Source: Morinoia aosen (Eukaryota; Arthropoda; Malacostraca; Amphipoda; Talitridae). From it: 64,000 nucleotides of DNA. Position numbers and translations under genes: made by a program. This document shows, piece after piece, positions 1 through 12,770 of the stretch (the stretch's first letter is position 1; the number at the start of each line of letters is the position of its first letter). The notes beneath the pieces were generated by a model. That model did no database searches. It had not been told where the DNA came from and saw nothing but the letters and a program-made list of their open reading frames with translations. The DNA is taken from NCBI GenBank assembly GCA_030386875.1, contig CM059560.1, forward strand, positions 27,150,183-27,214,182, written 5' to 3'.

Positions 1-3000
1 TGAACAAAAATTGTTTTTCAAAACGCATTTTGCTTCAAGTTTGGTTTAAATTTGCGAATGAAAAACATTCCTCGCTTGAGTATGCCTGCATCAATTCCCT
101 TTTGCATGTTTTTTTCATCAATAAAGTCTATTCCATGAATTTATTAGCAGTCAAAGCTTCACACTGCATGAGCAGCTCATTCCCACAAGGCCTTGGGTCC
201 GGCTTCCATGCAGTGACGATTTACGCCGATAAAATACCGACAACTTTCCTCGACACTTCCATTGGGCAGTGACCATAGCCAAGTTTGCTCTGCTTGTGTC
301 TTGTTTAAATATTCGTCTTGGAGACCCAATTTGCTCAGTTGTAGCAGCGCGCTGCCCGCGGCGCGCAGGGACGGCGGTGGGTGGCGGTGCGGCGCTCGGC
401 CACGTGACGGCGATCGCAGCCCTCCCGGTCCCGTGTGACCGAGTTGGTGGCTGTGGGAAACGAGAATTATTCGAATTTTTGAGACACTTTGCATGGGAAA
501 ATCTAGACGCAATTCTCATATAATTCGTGCGAGAAAATTGAGGGGGATTTGAGATACTCGTGGTGTAAGTTTGGAAGTTTATCGTCATTTGCTCCGTATA
601 GTTAAGGGGAATTACGAGTTTTTTGAGCTGAAAATTGATATGATTTATTATGGAAAATTGAGAGGAGTGCAAGGTATTTTTAGAATGAAAATTTTATATC
701 ATAGCCGGAGTAAAATTAAGGAGAGATTTTTGATGTAAATGAACTCTAATGTCAAGGGGAAATTTGAGCAAATTTAAGGAAAGGAATCTAACATCATTTT
801 GACGAGAAAAACTCGGCGTGAGTTATACTATATGTATGTAGGATAACTCCTATCAGCTCTTATCATAGTTAGAATCTGCTTAATTTTCTATTAATTCTTT
901 GGTAAGTACAGTAAATTTTATTGTATCACTCACACGAACGCGCGTTAAAATGGCAGCTTTTCGAAAGTGTTCAGGCTTTTGTTTTTAAAAATCTCTTAAA
1001 AAGCGTCAAGTGACCTTGAGCTATACACTGAGGACAACTTAGAAAGTGGTTAAAACAAACACAATATTATTTCAGTAAAATGAAATGATTCCTCTACATT
1101 TAGTTAATAGAATCCAATCTCGCATGCTAGTCGTGAAGATACATACGTGTAAGCTATACGTATGAACAACTTCATTTCAACTACTGTGAATTTATCGATT
1201 CCTATGTATTTATGACAATGACTCATACTTCTCAGAAATTTTAAGTTCAGCCCTAGAGAAATGAACCCACTATAGTTTTCAAAAACAATACTTCATAATA
1301 TAATATTCCTAGTTAGAGTTACAGTACAGTCCTTCGTTTCGGCGTGCCGTGGCCACTCACCTCACCAGACACTCGTCCCTCTAACGAGTGCTGCTGTGAA
1401 CTCAAGTCCTGGTGCGTGGGCCGTGGCCGCAGCTCACTGACCACAATCCCCCCGCAACCGCGACTGTATTTGCTAGCTTGCGAGACAATATCTTGTGACT
1501 GATCCCATGCGCTGGTTTTTTAATTATTTCGGGAATTCTTGTTGAGGTGAAATGATTCCCTAAATATCATAATGGATGGGAAAAAATCGTATGGAATCCC
1601 ATGTTTTGTGTTCAATTGTACTCGGTAAGGTAACCCAACTGTTGATGTCATATTTTAGAAGAACTTCAATTCAAGGCTGGACAACTGTTCTAAACAAACG
1701 GAACACGTTTTGTAAAAGAGCACTTACTCCCAGGGGTTGAGATAATATGTAGAGCGAACGGGACACACACACATCATTTCGCACTCTTATGAAAAGAAAA
1801 CTTAACGAATAAAATGAACACAATTTTCGGAACGAAATTCGCTTTCATTTTCTACATCAGCATAATTTTCAATGAGTGACCAAAAAATTGAGTCACAAAA
1901 GGTGGGCAATATGCTTGAATGTAGCGGGAATAAGTGTGTTGGGTGCCCAAATAACTCGGAATTAAAGCTCAAAGTTCGCTTTGAATTTGCAAATGATGAG
2001 CATCCCGTTATTCATTCTTTTAAGTATTCTCACACCAATTCTTTTTCCATGCTTTTTGATAAGTAAACTCTATACCAAAAAGTGTTATTGTTACAGGTGT
2101 AAATCTGATCCTAATTCACCAGAACTCCTCATAAGTATTTACGCGTTGAAATCTTGCGATATTGATTATGTTGCTTCAACAATGCTTCACAACATTCAAA
2201 GTTTTTTCGCGTCCAAACGCAATTTTCCGGTTATTTTGAATGCTAAATAGCAATAGATGTCGAAATACCCACCCAAGTTACTTGGTCATTGAAATCAAAG
2301 ACAGATGTGCCTTGATAATAAGATGTCCACCCAAATAATCATGAAGCCACTTTCATGGCACTCTGTTAAAAGCACAAGATCCGGATCACACAATTCTAAA
2401 GTGTCTTCTACACATACATAAAAAAGTAAAAACTGGGCGGACGACATAACGCATTTCTTATGTGAATTTCCACGTTTTGCGACTATTGTGCCTTTTTCCC
2501 GCAGCTGAGGATGAACTCTGCTATAAGGTCGGAAGTGTACAGTCCATGCTTGAATTTAAATTCCATGAGCATTGTATTAGTTTCGCGGAGCTCCGGGGAA
2601 CTTTTTTGTGTCGCAATTGTATTTGGCGAGCTAGTATTGAGTTTTGATATCACTTCTTTCGGGTAGTTTTTGGAATATTATTTTGTTGCATACGATTTTT
2701 TTTATCTGTTCTTTGGTGGAAGTCACTTTGATTTGTGTAACTTTTTAGGCGTGATTTTTTTCTTCATATTTGACACCAACTGCAGCAGCCATGTTCAAGC
2801 CGATGCTAAAGTCCGGTAAATATTTTTGCAAACAACATCCAAGCTGGTAGAATGTTAGCAAATTGTCCATTTTAAAGAACAAGATCTCGCCTTCTACCAG
2901 CAGATCTTTTATTCCTAAGAAAAATAAAACATTACTACCCATTAAAGTTATTGGGGAAACAAAAAATTGATGTACACGTTAAGTGTGAGTCGTGCATATT

Positions 3001-5253
3001 CAAGAATACCAAGATAATATTGAGGGTTGCATGGTGCTCTGCATGCGCTACCTCTGTAAGATAATTGGTACAGACTGTGGAACACGTTCAAAGTCTTTGC
3101 ACTTTCTCACATTTTCGAGCAACTAACCCTGGTGATGAAAAATGATTTGCTTGTTTTCTAAGTTCACTTGTCCAATCCCTTATTTTTATAAAGTTAAATT
3201 CTTCTGCCTTGTGCGTTAGGTTGACTTGCTTACCATGAATTGACAACGTAATTTTTTATTATTTTTTTGTTTCCACATTTTACATGGGTAGTACGATACC
3301 AATGTGTAATTATCAATTATGGATGTTAATGTTAAGATATTTTAAAAATCTGTGTTCAACTTTTTATGTTTGAACTTTATTGGCAATAAACTTTTTTTTT
3401 GTGATCTGGAGTTAAGAAATGTCCAAAATGAACTTCCTTCTCGAGCTGCGTTAGTAGCCGCTCAACGTTGTTTATCGAACAGGCGCATGGCAAATTTTGG
3501 TGCTTCTAATAAATAAATACTTAAATAAAAACTCAGTATAAATACTTAATACCTCAATTAACTATGCTAATGCTTGGTGAGGAGTGCTTCTGAATAAATT
3601 TCAACGCGTCTGCTAGTGAACCTAATTTTTACACGATTTTCCCGTACAAGTTACACAACATCACTCACGTACAGGATGTTATATGCGAACACGTTTATAA
3701 CAACCACAAGCCGACTTTCATCCTTGAAATAAATTAATTATCGCTTCACTTTATCTGCTGGGAAACAGCAATTCCTTTTGTATAAAAAAGGTTCATTTAA
3801 AACACGACCACCTATTTACGAGCCATGAAAATAATCGCATCACACATCTCCTTCTTCAGAAGTTCCCGCTATTGTTCGATACTTTTCACCTGAAATGACC
3901 ACGCCTTCTTTTTCTCGAAATACCTCAAAAAGCCACAGCACCACCGCCGTTTTTAGAGAACTATTTGATCTTCATTAGCTGCCATTTTCCCATGGACTTG
4001 ACACTGCGTGAGGCGTCCGGTTGCGCACACGGCCGTGGGAACGCCAGATTCCAGTGACAGCTCCGCACGGTCGCCATCTTGGAATCTTCGCACATTCTTC
4101 AAGGGAGCCTCAGCCTGACGCTGCGAAGCGGAAGATTTTCGGCCTAGGAATTTAAGGCAGCGCAAAAATGCCTGCAGCTACTGTTAGGACTGGCAGCCGG
4201 GCAGAATTAAGAGGGAAGTTGGAAAGCTTCAAGCGTTATTTAAGCTCTCAATGAAAAGTTCGACGATCGTTTGAAGAATAATAGAAATGCACATTGAAAG
4301 AACCGTAGAATCTCCATTAGTTTTGAAAGAATCGAAGATATCCCTAGGTTTTTGATGAGATACACTTGCAAAAGTATTAAAATTTGGTGGTTTTGTTATT
4401 GCAGGTTATTTTCTTTAGTCTAAATATTGCTTGAAATAAAATTTCCCAATTTTTTTTCGGGTGGAAGAATCGAAGTTCGATTTGCTCTCGCTATTAGAGA
4501 GAACTGATGGGAAATTCAAAGTACATATATTTTCGATCGTGATTGAATTAGGTTACCTTTATATCGCTGTATTACCTAAGGGTGCACATTTAAGAGGATA
4601 ATTACAGTACTTTCCGGTGTGTCGTTAACGCATCTAATTTCACGTGTATGACAAACTGGTAAAGAAAATTTAAATTCCATTCTAACTGTTCGATAAGAAA
4701 TTTTTCCATGAAATTTTTGTATCGCGCTTTCAACTTTAAAGTTCTAGTCCAATAAAAAAGTTGTCATGACTGCATGATTTCAACCGCTCTTCCTACGATG
4801 CTAGGAAATAAATATATCTAACATATGCTTGAAACTCGTAACCACAACAGAATTATGCAGAATTCTTTATTCTATCACATCTGCGTCATATTACATGCTT
4901 TTCCAACCCCACCGCGTCATTGTCACGCCTACGTCGTGGAATTTTTTAAATTGGATACAAACTTTACGTCGGTCATGAAAATTCTTCTTTCACCTTTTAG
5001 TTTACTTAAACAATAGTTAATTCGTTAATTTCTAGGTTATCTTAATAATTCACAGTTTTAGGTAGGTATAAAACATTCATCGGGTCACGACAGTTACATT
5101 TTAATTAATTTCTCCATTCTGACTTGGGAGACCGAAAATCAAACCACCAGCTCTCACATTCAAACCATTCGGTGCGAGCGGCTGTGCGCTGCTTCAAACT
5201 AAAGGTTTTTGTGCCCGGTCCCAGTGTCACTTGATCCCATGGCGCGCCTTGCT
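1..5253. other. Intergenic, no gene recognised
   Basis: Mostly AT-rich, with GC-rich islets at about 345-450, 1325-1470 and 3945-4170. The sequence near 41-110 (TTGCGAATGAAAAACATTCC) resembles 1980-2050 (TTGCAAATGATGAGCATCCC), so an old dispersed repeat is present. The ORFs are short and lack family motifs. Confidence 0.45.
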
Positions 5254-5706
5254 CTCGTGGGGCCTGGCCCAGTTTGTGGGCCATGGGGCCATGATTGTGG
5301 GGCGCCGGGTCTCAATCGTGGGCACTGCCCCAGATCGTGGGATACTGGTCCCAGATTGTGAAACGCCGGGTCCAGATGGTGGGGTGCCGGGCCCAGATTG
5401 TGGGGTGCCGGGCCCAGATCGTGGGGCGCCTGGCCCAGATCGTGGGGTGCCGGGCCCAGATCGTGGCGTGCCGGGCCCAGATCGTGGGGTGCCGAGCCTT
5501 GATTGTCGGACGCCGGGCACAGGTCGTGGGGCACCGAGCCCAAATCGTGGGGCACCGGGCCTTGATCGATCGTAAGGTGCTGGGCCCAGATCGTGGGATG
5601 CCGTGCCTAAATCGTAAGGTGTCGGGCCCAGATCGTGGGGTTCCGGGTCCAGATAGTGGGGCACCGAGCCCAGATCGTGGGGTGCCGGGCCCAGATCGTG
5701 GGCCAA
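5254..5706. repeat. 21-bp GC-rich minisatellite
   Basis: About 21 units of GGGCCCAGATCGTGGGGTGCC. The left side is more diverged. Because 21 is a multiple of three, long open frames appear on both strands; these are artefacts of the repeat. Confidence 0.92.
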
Positions 5707-7077
5707 CAGGCAACGCGATCCCGAGCTCTACACAGCCGGGCAACAACATCAACAAAAAACTTTTCTGAGATACAGTGCGTATGGCTTGAAGAGCAGCCTT
5801 GAGAGGTGCTTGACTCCGGGCTGTGGTTCAAAGACGTTCAGAAATGTGCATGTAGGGCTAATGAAAGTTCGCGCTGAGTACGATAAATGGGAAATTCTGC
5901 CCTCCTTCCACCGTTATCTTCTTACTTAATTATACCCTTGGTGTGCTTATTTATTTATATATCTGTTCGGTATCCGCACAGAAGAATTACATATGGTCTG
6001 TGGTGTCCGCTTCTACCGTCTCTCTGTCGCGCTCTTATAAAGGATGCTTAATGACCGTATCTGTGATACGAGTTTCACCAGTGCACAAGTACAAGACTAT
6101 TTTTATCGCAGGTACTATTAAGATGGATATATTTGTTTGTCATCCGTACCAGGACAATTTATTAAAGGAAGATGTTGAATTCCGTCAATTTTGACGGGCC
6201 AGGTACACTTGTTAGATAACAAATTGCCTACGCGTCTACGGTAACTGCCAGGTGAACTTCGGGTGTCCGAGGCTGGTGACTTGCCATTTACCAAATGGAG
6301 TACGAAATGTACTTTCTAAAAATATCAAACTTAACGCCACCAAATGCGCAAACTTTCTCTGTAAGGCAATGATTAATTGAATATCCTTCTTAATATTTCG
6401 ATTGATGATCAAATGAGCTGACTAGCTTAAATTACGCACAAACTGAGATATTTGAACGTAAAAATAGTGCATTTAGCGATTCTTGAATTGCATTTATCTT
6501 CCATCGCTTAAATTATTTTCATTCTTAATAATTAGTTGGGTCTTCCGACTGCAATAATAACGTGCAATATTTCATTAAAGCACTGCATAGGATTAGCAGC
6601 TTTTTAAGAGCATTAGTGAATAACTTTAGAAGTTTCGCTGCAAAAATAGAACATCGATTTAGTGCATGATTTGTTATAAAATAAACGATGCAACCTCAAT
6701 TTGCGATAAACTTCCATATTTGAAAAAAGTACCTGACCATGCATGCATATTAGCTTACGACATGAAAGCCGTTATATTGATTACTGTATAATAATTGTTT
6801 ACCAGCTTAAAAATCGTTGCAATACTTCTGGAAGTTTCTGCAGTTCGGCACAGTTCAGGGTCGGCTTAGAGCAGTACATTGCACAGATAGCATTTGTTGC
6901 AGAGAAGATCGGATTCGGCTACTAGCAGTATAAAGCTGTGAAAACTTCACTCCATGCTGGGAGAAGATACATTCAAATTTAATTCACAGTGTTTATTATT
7001 GTACTGTCTCCCACTACAGGCCAGTTACTCAGTGGAGTTCACTGACAGATTAACAACAGTGCTGCACGAACCACGGT
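5707..7077. other. Intergenic, nothing recognised
   Basis: AT-rich unique-looking sequence without convincing ORFs or repeats. Confidence 0.45.
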
Positions 7078-7186
7078 CCCAGTCTAACTTTTTCGCCGGA
7101 GCATGCATGTTTTCCGCCGCCTAAGCGATTTAATTACTGGGGTGGCGGAAAAAATGCATGCAGGCGGCGAAAAAATTAGACTGGGG
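7078..7186. repeat. Inverted repeat with about 41-bp arms
   Basis: 7078-7118 (CCCAGTCTAACTTTTTCGCC and on) pairs with 7144-7186, with few mismatches and a 25-base loop. It resembles a small MITE or foldback remnant. Confidence 0.75.
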
Positions 7187-7356
7187 TGTTAGAAAATTGG
7201 TGCAACATTAGACGTGGTGTTTGCATCGTTTTCCTGAAATTGCACCTAAATGCATGTTCTATTGCACCGATTTTTAAAGCGTAATTTAAATTAATTTCTT
7301 CTGTATGTTTTTGTTTCTCGATTCTGAAGGTTGACAGAAAGTATGGTCACCCTTTT

Positions 7357-7404
7357 GTGTCCGGTGGAAGCCTGCAGGACCAGCGCCAGGCTTCAATCGG
7401 ACAC
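7357..7404. repeat. Short hairpin (19-bp arms)
   Basis: GTGTCCGGTGGAAGCCTGC pairs with CCAGGCTTCAATCGGACAC, with a loop of about 10 bases. A second hairpin starts 7 bases later. Confidence 0.65.
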
Positions 7405-7411
7405 AGGCAGT

Positions 7412-7476
7412 GTAAGTTTTTCTACGTAAACTTGGCTACGCAAGTAGCGCAGCCAAGTTGTTTAAGAAGAACTTAC
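7412..7476. repeat. 65-nt hairpin with 30-bp arms, pre-miRNA-like size
   Basis: Arms 7412-7441 and 7447-7476 pair at about 24 of 30 positions, with an internal bulge and a 5-base loop. Ends are GTAAGTT and AACTTAC; the core is AACTTGGCT. It could be a MITE core or a small-RNA hairpin. The small loop argues against a typical miRNA. Confidence 0.6.
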
Positions 7477-9029
7477 GCTTCCAGCTATGCCGTCACAATG
7501 GCATGAGTTGTTCGAAAATCTGGCCGCACGCGTGTTAAATGGTCTTTTGATATCACGGTAAAACCTAGCAAAAATTTTCAAAATTCCTCTTTTACGATGC
7601 TAGCGTTTTATTTATTATGCTAGCGGTCTTATTGATGTTTTATATTACTGGTGTTAATTCTTTACTGTGCTTAGATCTTCGTATGCCATAAATACAATTA
7701 GATTTCCAAACGTAAAAACTGCCACGCATTCTTTTCATTTACACAGGCCAAAAACGTAAGCAAGAGATGGAAAATTACTCTCCAATTTTTTAACACCTAA
7801 GCCATATTTTAAGGGTCTAATTCAGAGACCACTTTTTATCTTCAAATGAGGCGTTTTTCTTTGAGATTCGTTGTCATATTTTGTATTCTGATTGCAACCC
7901 TCGGTTTCGTGTGCGCAAATCCTCTCATGATGCGACACTGTGTATTCGATTTGTGATTGCTGCGGTGCTTGAAAGTGCTGTGTCCTATGAAAGATATTTT
8001 GAGCCCATTTTGGGTTGAGGTTAACTTAATTTTATCTTTGTGTTCCAACGCATGTGGCTACCTCTACCTCGCAGCCATCGTGGCGTTGTCGACCCGACAC
8101 CGTAACTGTACAGGGCGGGCAACACCCGAACTCTGATATTTAATAGCAGTAAACGTATCAGTAATACGCTCCCCCTCCAATAGTTGAAATTACAGGAAAA
8201 TTACTGAACTTATTAGTGAGTTATTGCTATTTAATATCAGAGTTCGGATTTTAGTTGCTCACTCAGGATCGATTCATGATTATTTGCTTTGAATTGAATA
8301 AAGCGTTGTAATTTTTAGATAACGTAGGACCAATGTCGTCGCATGCTGAGCAAAGAGAACTGCTTAAAATACTTAGCTGGAATGAAAGTCATTGAACAGT
8401 TGAGAATCAGTTCATCCATTCTAACTAGTGAGTGTTAATTATTAAACTCCGTCAAGTTAATGCAGTTTTCCATGAATTATTTTAGGGCTTGCATACTGAG
8501 CTCATTAAATGAGAGATGTTATTAATCGGATCAAAAAGGCTTACACGCATTTTAAATTGTAGAATAGGAAACAATAAAATTTAAGCTAACATCGGAATGC
8601 AACATACCTAAATTATACCCGAGCTTACGAAGTTATGCACGTTTTTTATCGTGGCCTACAATTCAAGTAATTATGTACCTCCAAAATGATGAAACATCGA
8701 ATGATTTCTTCACAATCGTAGGAGAAAAAACGCCTGAGAAAGGGAAAGAAACTTGAATTCGAAGAGACGTAGCATACTTTACGAAAAAGTTTGTAAAGTA
8801 ATAGCGTAAGATGAGAAGATGTTCTGGTAAATTTACACTGCAATGAAGAAAGCATATTTCCATATGAAGAGATACGAGAATGAAGTTCAACAAGAACTCA
8901 GCGCACGGAACATGAGCGTAAACAAATAAACTCGAGGAAAAAAGTCGAGGCAAAAGTAGACGAAGAAGTCGTTGCTCGTAACGCGAGATGGCGGCTGAGG
9001 CTCGGCACCCTGCTACCTAATTTGATCCG
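7477..9029. other. Intergenic with one inverted repeat (8126-8248)
   Basis: 8126-8152 and 8221-8247 are inverted copies (CGAACTCTGATATTTAATAG and its partner), a MITE-sized element of about 122 bp. The remainder shows nothing recognisable. Confidence 0.6.
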
Positions 9030-9268
9030 TCTACCGTATCTTGTGTACGGGCCTCACCGTATCTCGTGTACGGGCCTCACCGTATCTTGTGTACGGGCCC
9101 CACCGTATCTTGTGTACGGGCCTCACCGTATCTTGTGTACGGGCCTCACCGTATCTTGTGTACGGGCCTCACCGTATCTTGTGTACGGGCCTCATCTTAT
9201 CTTCTTATCTTGGATCCGAGCCCATCCGTATTTTCTATACGGGTCTCACACTATGCAGCATACGGGCC
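9030..9268. repeat. 23-bp minisatellite
   Basis: About seven near-identical units of ACCGTATCTTGTGTACGGGC plus CTC (9030-9195), then about three degenerate ones. The ORFs over it in three frames are repeat artefacts. Confidence 0.92.
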
Positions 9269-10009
9269 CTAATGCTTCACTGGTTTTTGCGTATGAATTT
9301 TGCAGTATCTTATGTACAATGCCTTCTTACCAAATATTCTACTTAGCCTCTCAACACCCTTGCAAAGTGGCATGCCGCAATTCGTCGCGCATTTGGCCGC
9401 GAAAAATAAGTCAAAACCTGATTGTCCAATAACCTAATTATTTAGATAAATATACACTCCGTAGTCCGTATATGATTCAAATTTCGTGATCTTTGTTGCG
9501 TTTTGTTTTATGACTAAGGCTAGACATTTTTTAGTGAAAGCGTATGCTTCTCAGCAGTTGCGTGATGTGGCTGTGGAGTAGCCGCGGGAGGCAGAGGTAG
9601 CGTGAAAAGTGGCTGCGGTCGCGAAATTAATTTAAAAAAAACTGTTATACATTGAGCAATTCTGCAGTTTTCAATTCGGTAACGGACAACCATGGATGGT
9701 GAATAGGTTTTATAAAAAAACATCGAATCTAAGTTTTGTTGTCTGCTGAACTCCTGCAAAACAGTTAAATATGAACGCTGACTTTTCGTGTTTCAATTTT
9801 CGATGGAAAATACGACTTTAACACATAAATAATTATACTTCAGCGGTAATCTATGTAGAACTTGAACAGTAACAAAGGCTAAGCTTAAACTATGGATGGG
9901 TATTGATAAAAGTACTAGTGTCCCACGACGTCAAATACTTTCAAATGGCAGTGCATCTCCATAGACAATTGATACTGTCTCACTCAGAAAATTTCAGCAT
10001 TTGGCATTT
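9269..10009. other. Intergenic, nothing recognised
   Basis: AT-rich with no supported feature. Confidence 0.4.
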
Positions 10010-10165
10010 GAATTTTCTGCGGCTGAGGCCTCCTTCTTGGAGATGTAGGCGGCATCGGAGTGGCGCTCCTGGTGCTGAGGTGGAGGGGGGATGGTGCTTT
10101 GGGCGGTGGCGCTGCCTGCTGCCCCACCTGGTGATCGTCATCGCCGTGCCGTCTTGTTATTCACT
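10010..10165 (-). other. Possible minus-strand coding fragment
   Basis: A GC-rich islet whose minus frame reads GDDDHQVGQQAAPPPKAP, then QERHSDAAYISKKEASAAEN, and a stop. Composition is protein-like and Pro-rich, but it has no known domain and its splice sites are unsure. Confidence 0.2.
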
Positions 10166-10805
10166 CGACTGTTTTGGGTCTCGTTGGCTAGTTGTGATGA
10201 TTTGGCCTCGATATGAGAATGTGGAGCATTGGTATCAATATTTAAACATATGTGTTGCTTCTGTCCGACCTCAAACGAAAGCTCCTTTTCACGGTCGTGT
10301 AATCCTTATGCTGAGTTTTATTTTCACATCTACTAGTATTTATCAGAGCATGTCACTTAGAGGTATTCGGGCAAAATATAAAGTACTACTCCACTTGACA
10401 AAACTTGTATTGCGTACATTACCTGAGCTGTATCTTCAATACAGCAGTCACTATAACGTGTCATTTTGAGTTTTGCGTGCCAAAAAATTACAATACCACT
10501 GAACTTGAATATATTTTTATTGCCTTTCGAACATTACACAAGCCATGCTTTCAATACTTCATTCAGTATAGCGTATCATTTCAGTTTTTATGACAATCAT
10601 CGCAATACTACAACACTTGACAAAATTTGCATTACGGCCCCTAAACTGTTTTAATTGCTGTAATCTTTAACGACACAGAACGTGAAAATGGTCCCAAAGC
10701 TTCTGCAAATTATCTCGAAACATACGGAATGGGCAGCAATATCCAGACAATAACTAACTTTCAATAAAACGGAGCTGTTTGCAGTATGCGGTGTCATGGG
10801 AGCGA

Positions 10806-11070
10806 TCAATCCCCGAACGCAGATCTCGCAAGCTGATCGTCTGTGGAAAGAGTTTTTTCAGTCATCGGAAATACTTGAGGTGCCCAGGAGTTTGACTCGG
10901 AGCCCATTTGCTGCGTAACCTGACCATGGGAACCCTGCACAGCTTCATTTCCGTTCGGAAACATAGCTGCACCCAACGCTGCTGTCGCGGTCCCTGTATT
11001 GAGCTTCTCTGTCGAGACGCGAGCGGTGTTCGGTTGCGGGGCGCAGGGCTGAATGAAGGTGGCGCTTGCG
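10806..11070 (-). other. Possible minus-strand terminal exon of an unrecognised gene
   Basis: The minus-strand frame opens after a plausible acceptor (GGGTGCAG before GTAGGCGCAAG) and reads VGASATFIQPCAPQPNTARV through TEKTLSTDDQLARSAFGD to a stop. GC-rich third positions and balanced composition suggest coding, unlike the surroundings. No family is recognised and no partner exon is firm. Confidence 0.3.
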
Positions 11071-11081
11071 CCTACCTGCAC

Positions 11082-12149
11082 CCGAAAATAATCATGTGCT
11101 TAAAAATCACCAGCAAATGCTCTTTTCAATGGTCGGAACTTCTATACCTTCTCAGTCCTGCTAAGATATTATGAACAACAACAACAACGTTATAGTGTTT
11201 CTTGTATTAATTTATTTATTTATTTCATTGACATAAAATCGGTGAAGACATAATGATACAACACGTCAGGCATCACAGAGCGTGATGACCACATCAAAGG
11301 AATGTTTCAGAATTTTTTTCACAATTCACTCACACTCGTGCATTCCGTTCAGAGAAACATGCGAGATTTGTTGCTCAACCTCTGAACTGATCTCGTCATG
11401 AGAACCTAAGCTGTTTAACGTCCTCGGATTAAGTACATTGCTAGGAAATTTCAATCTTTCTTCCCGTCCATTTCCCCATGAGATTACAATACTTTACAGT
11501 AACAAGAGCCAAATTCCTCTTTTTTTCACAGCGTAGGTTGCGAAACTACGGCTTCGATCCCAGCAGGTACACAGACGTGCTTCAAACTCTGTGTCACGGA
11601 TGCAGTCACGCCTAAACTTTAATTTTCTGAGCACGTATACACAACGACGCACTCATTCCGAGCAAACAACATAACAGAAACTTGCAAGATTACAATAATC
11701 TGCGCCTGCTGATCGCGCCTCATTCGTCCTCATTGCTTACCGCAATCATTAAAAGAAGACAATACAGCAGAAAGCTGCGTTCTAACCCTCTGAACCGTAG
11801 ACAAAATAGAAATTCAAGAACATTTGAGAATCAATTATATTTCTTGAGTAACATCCTCGCTTGCTTCACTTTCCCACGAGGAAGCGAGTGACACGGTAGA
11901 AGAAAACAGCGAGTTTACGAATTCTATTTTTACTGCGCTACGTTTTCTTCTCACGATGAGATATTTTGTAGTCAGCGTTTCTCTGCGAGATGTTCTCTAC
12001 CAGACGGAGCTCGTCGCGCCGCTCTAGAGTCATCTGTCTCGATGTTGCAGCGGTGGTCCGTGTTTCGTCTACCATGCTATATAGTGACTGACTACGTGTT
12101 GCTGGGTCTGAGACACTGCTCTGCGGTTCAAATGGTCTCCGGCAAACTT
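11082..12149. other. Intergenic, nothing recognised
   Basis: It contains a short TTTATTTATTTATTT run at about 11209. No coding support. Confidence 0.4.
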
Positions 12150-12770
12150 AAACTTAAGACTGACTTTTGCTTATAACTGATGTTCGCTTAAAACTGACGT
12201 TCACTTATAACTGATGTCCATCTAAAACTGACGTTCACTTATAACTGATGTTCACTTGAAACTGACGTTCACTTATAACTGATGTTCACTTGAAACTGAC
12301 GTTCACTTATAACTGATGTTCATCTAAAACTGAAGTTCACTTATACTGATGTTCACTCAAAACTGGCGTTCGCTCAAAACTGACGTTCACTTAAAACTGG
12401 CGTTCGCTCAAAACTGGCGTTCGCTCAAAACTGACGTTCGCTCAAAACTGGCGTTCGCTCAAAACTGGCGTTCGCTCAAAAACTGACGTTCACTTAAAAC
12501 TGGCGTTCGCTCAAAACTGACGTTCACTTAAAACTGGCGTTCGCTCAAAACTGGCGTTCGCTCAAAACTGGCGTTCACTTAAAACTGGCGTTCACTTAAA
12601 ACTGGCGTTCGCTCAAAACTGGCGTTCGCTCAAAACTGGCGTTCGCTCAAAACTGACGTTCGCTTAAAACTGGCGTTCGCTCAAAACTGGCGTTCGCTCA
12701 AAACTGGCGTTCGCTCAAAACTGGCGTTCGCTCAAAACTGGCGTTCGCTCAAAACTGAGGCTCACTTTAA
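12150..12770. repeat. 17/18-bp minisatellite
   Basis: About 36 units. The left part alternates ACTGACGTTCACTTATA and ACTGATGTTCACTTGAA types; the right part is homogeneous AAAACTGGCGTTCGCTC. This suggests recent expansion from the right side. Confidence 0.92.

Noticed and set aside
5227-5768. Several overlapping ORFs of 114-159 codons on both strands
   Set aside because: All arise from the 21-bp repeat, whose length is a multiple of three; composition is pure repeat and frames exist on both strands.
9022-9432. Plus-strand ORFs of up to 136 codons
   Set aside because: Products of the 23-bp minisatellite; no start context or motif.
9903-10469. 188-codon plus-strand ORF
   Set aside because: No domain or repeat-free conserved pattern; a GC-rich islet inflates frame length, and the minus frame there looks slightly better.
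12150-12770. CRISPR-like array of short repeats
   Set aside because: Units are directly adjacent with no unique spacers, in a eukaryotic context; it is a minisatellite.
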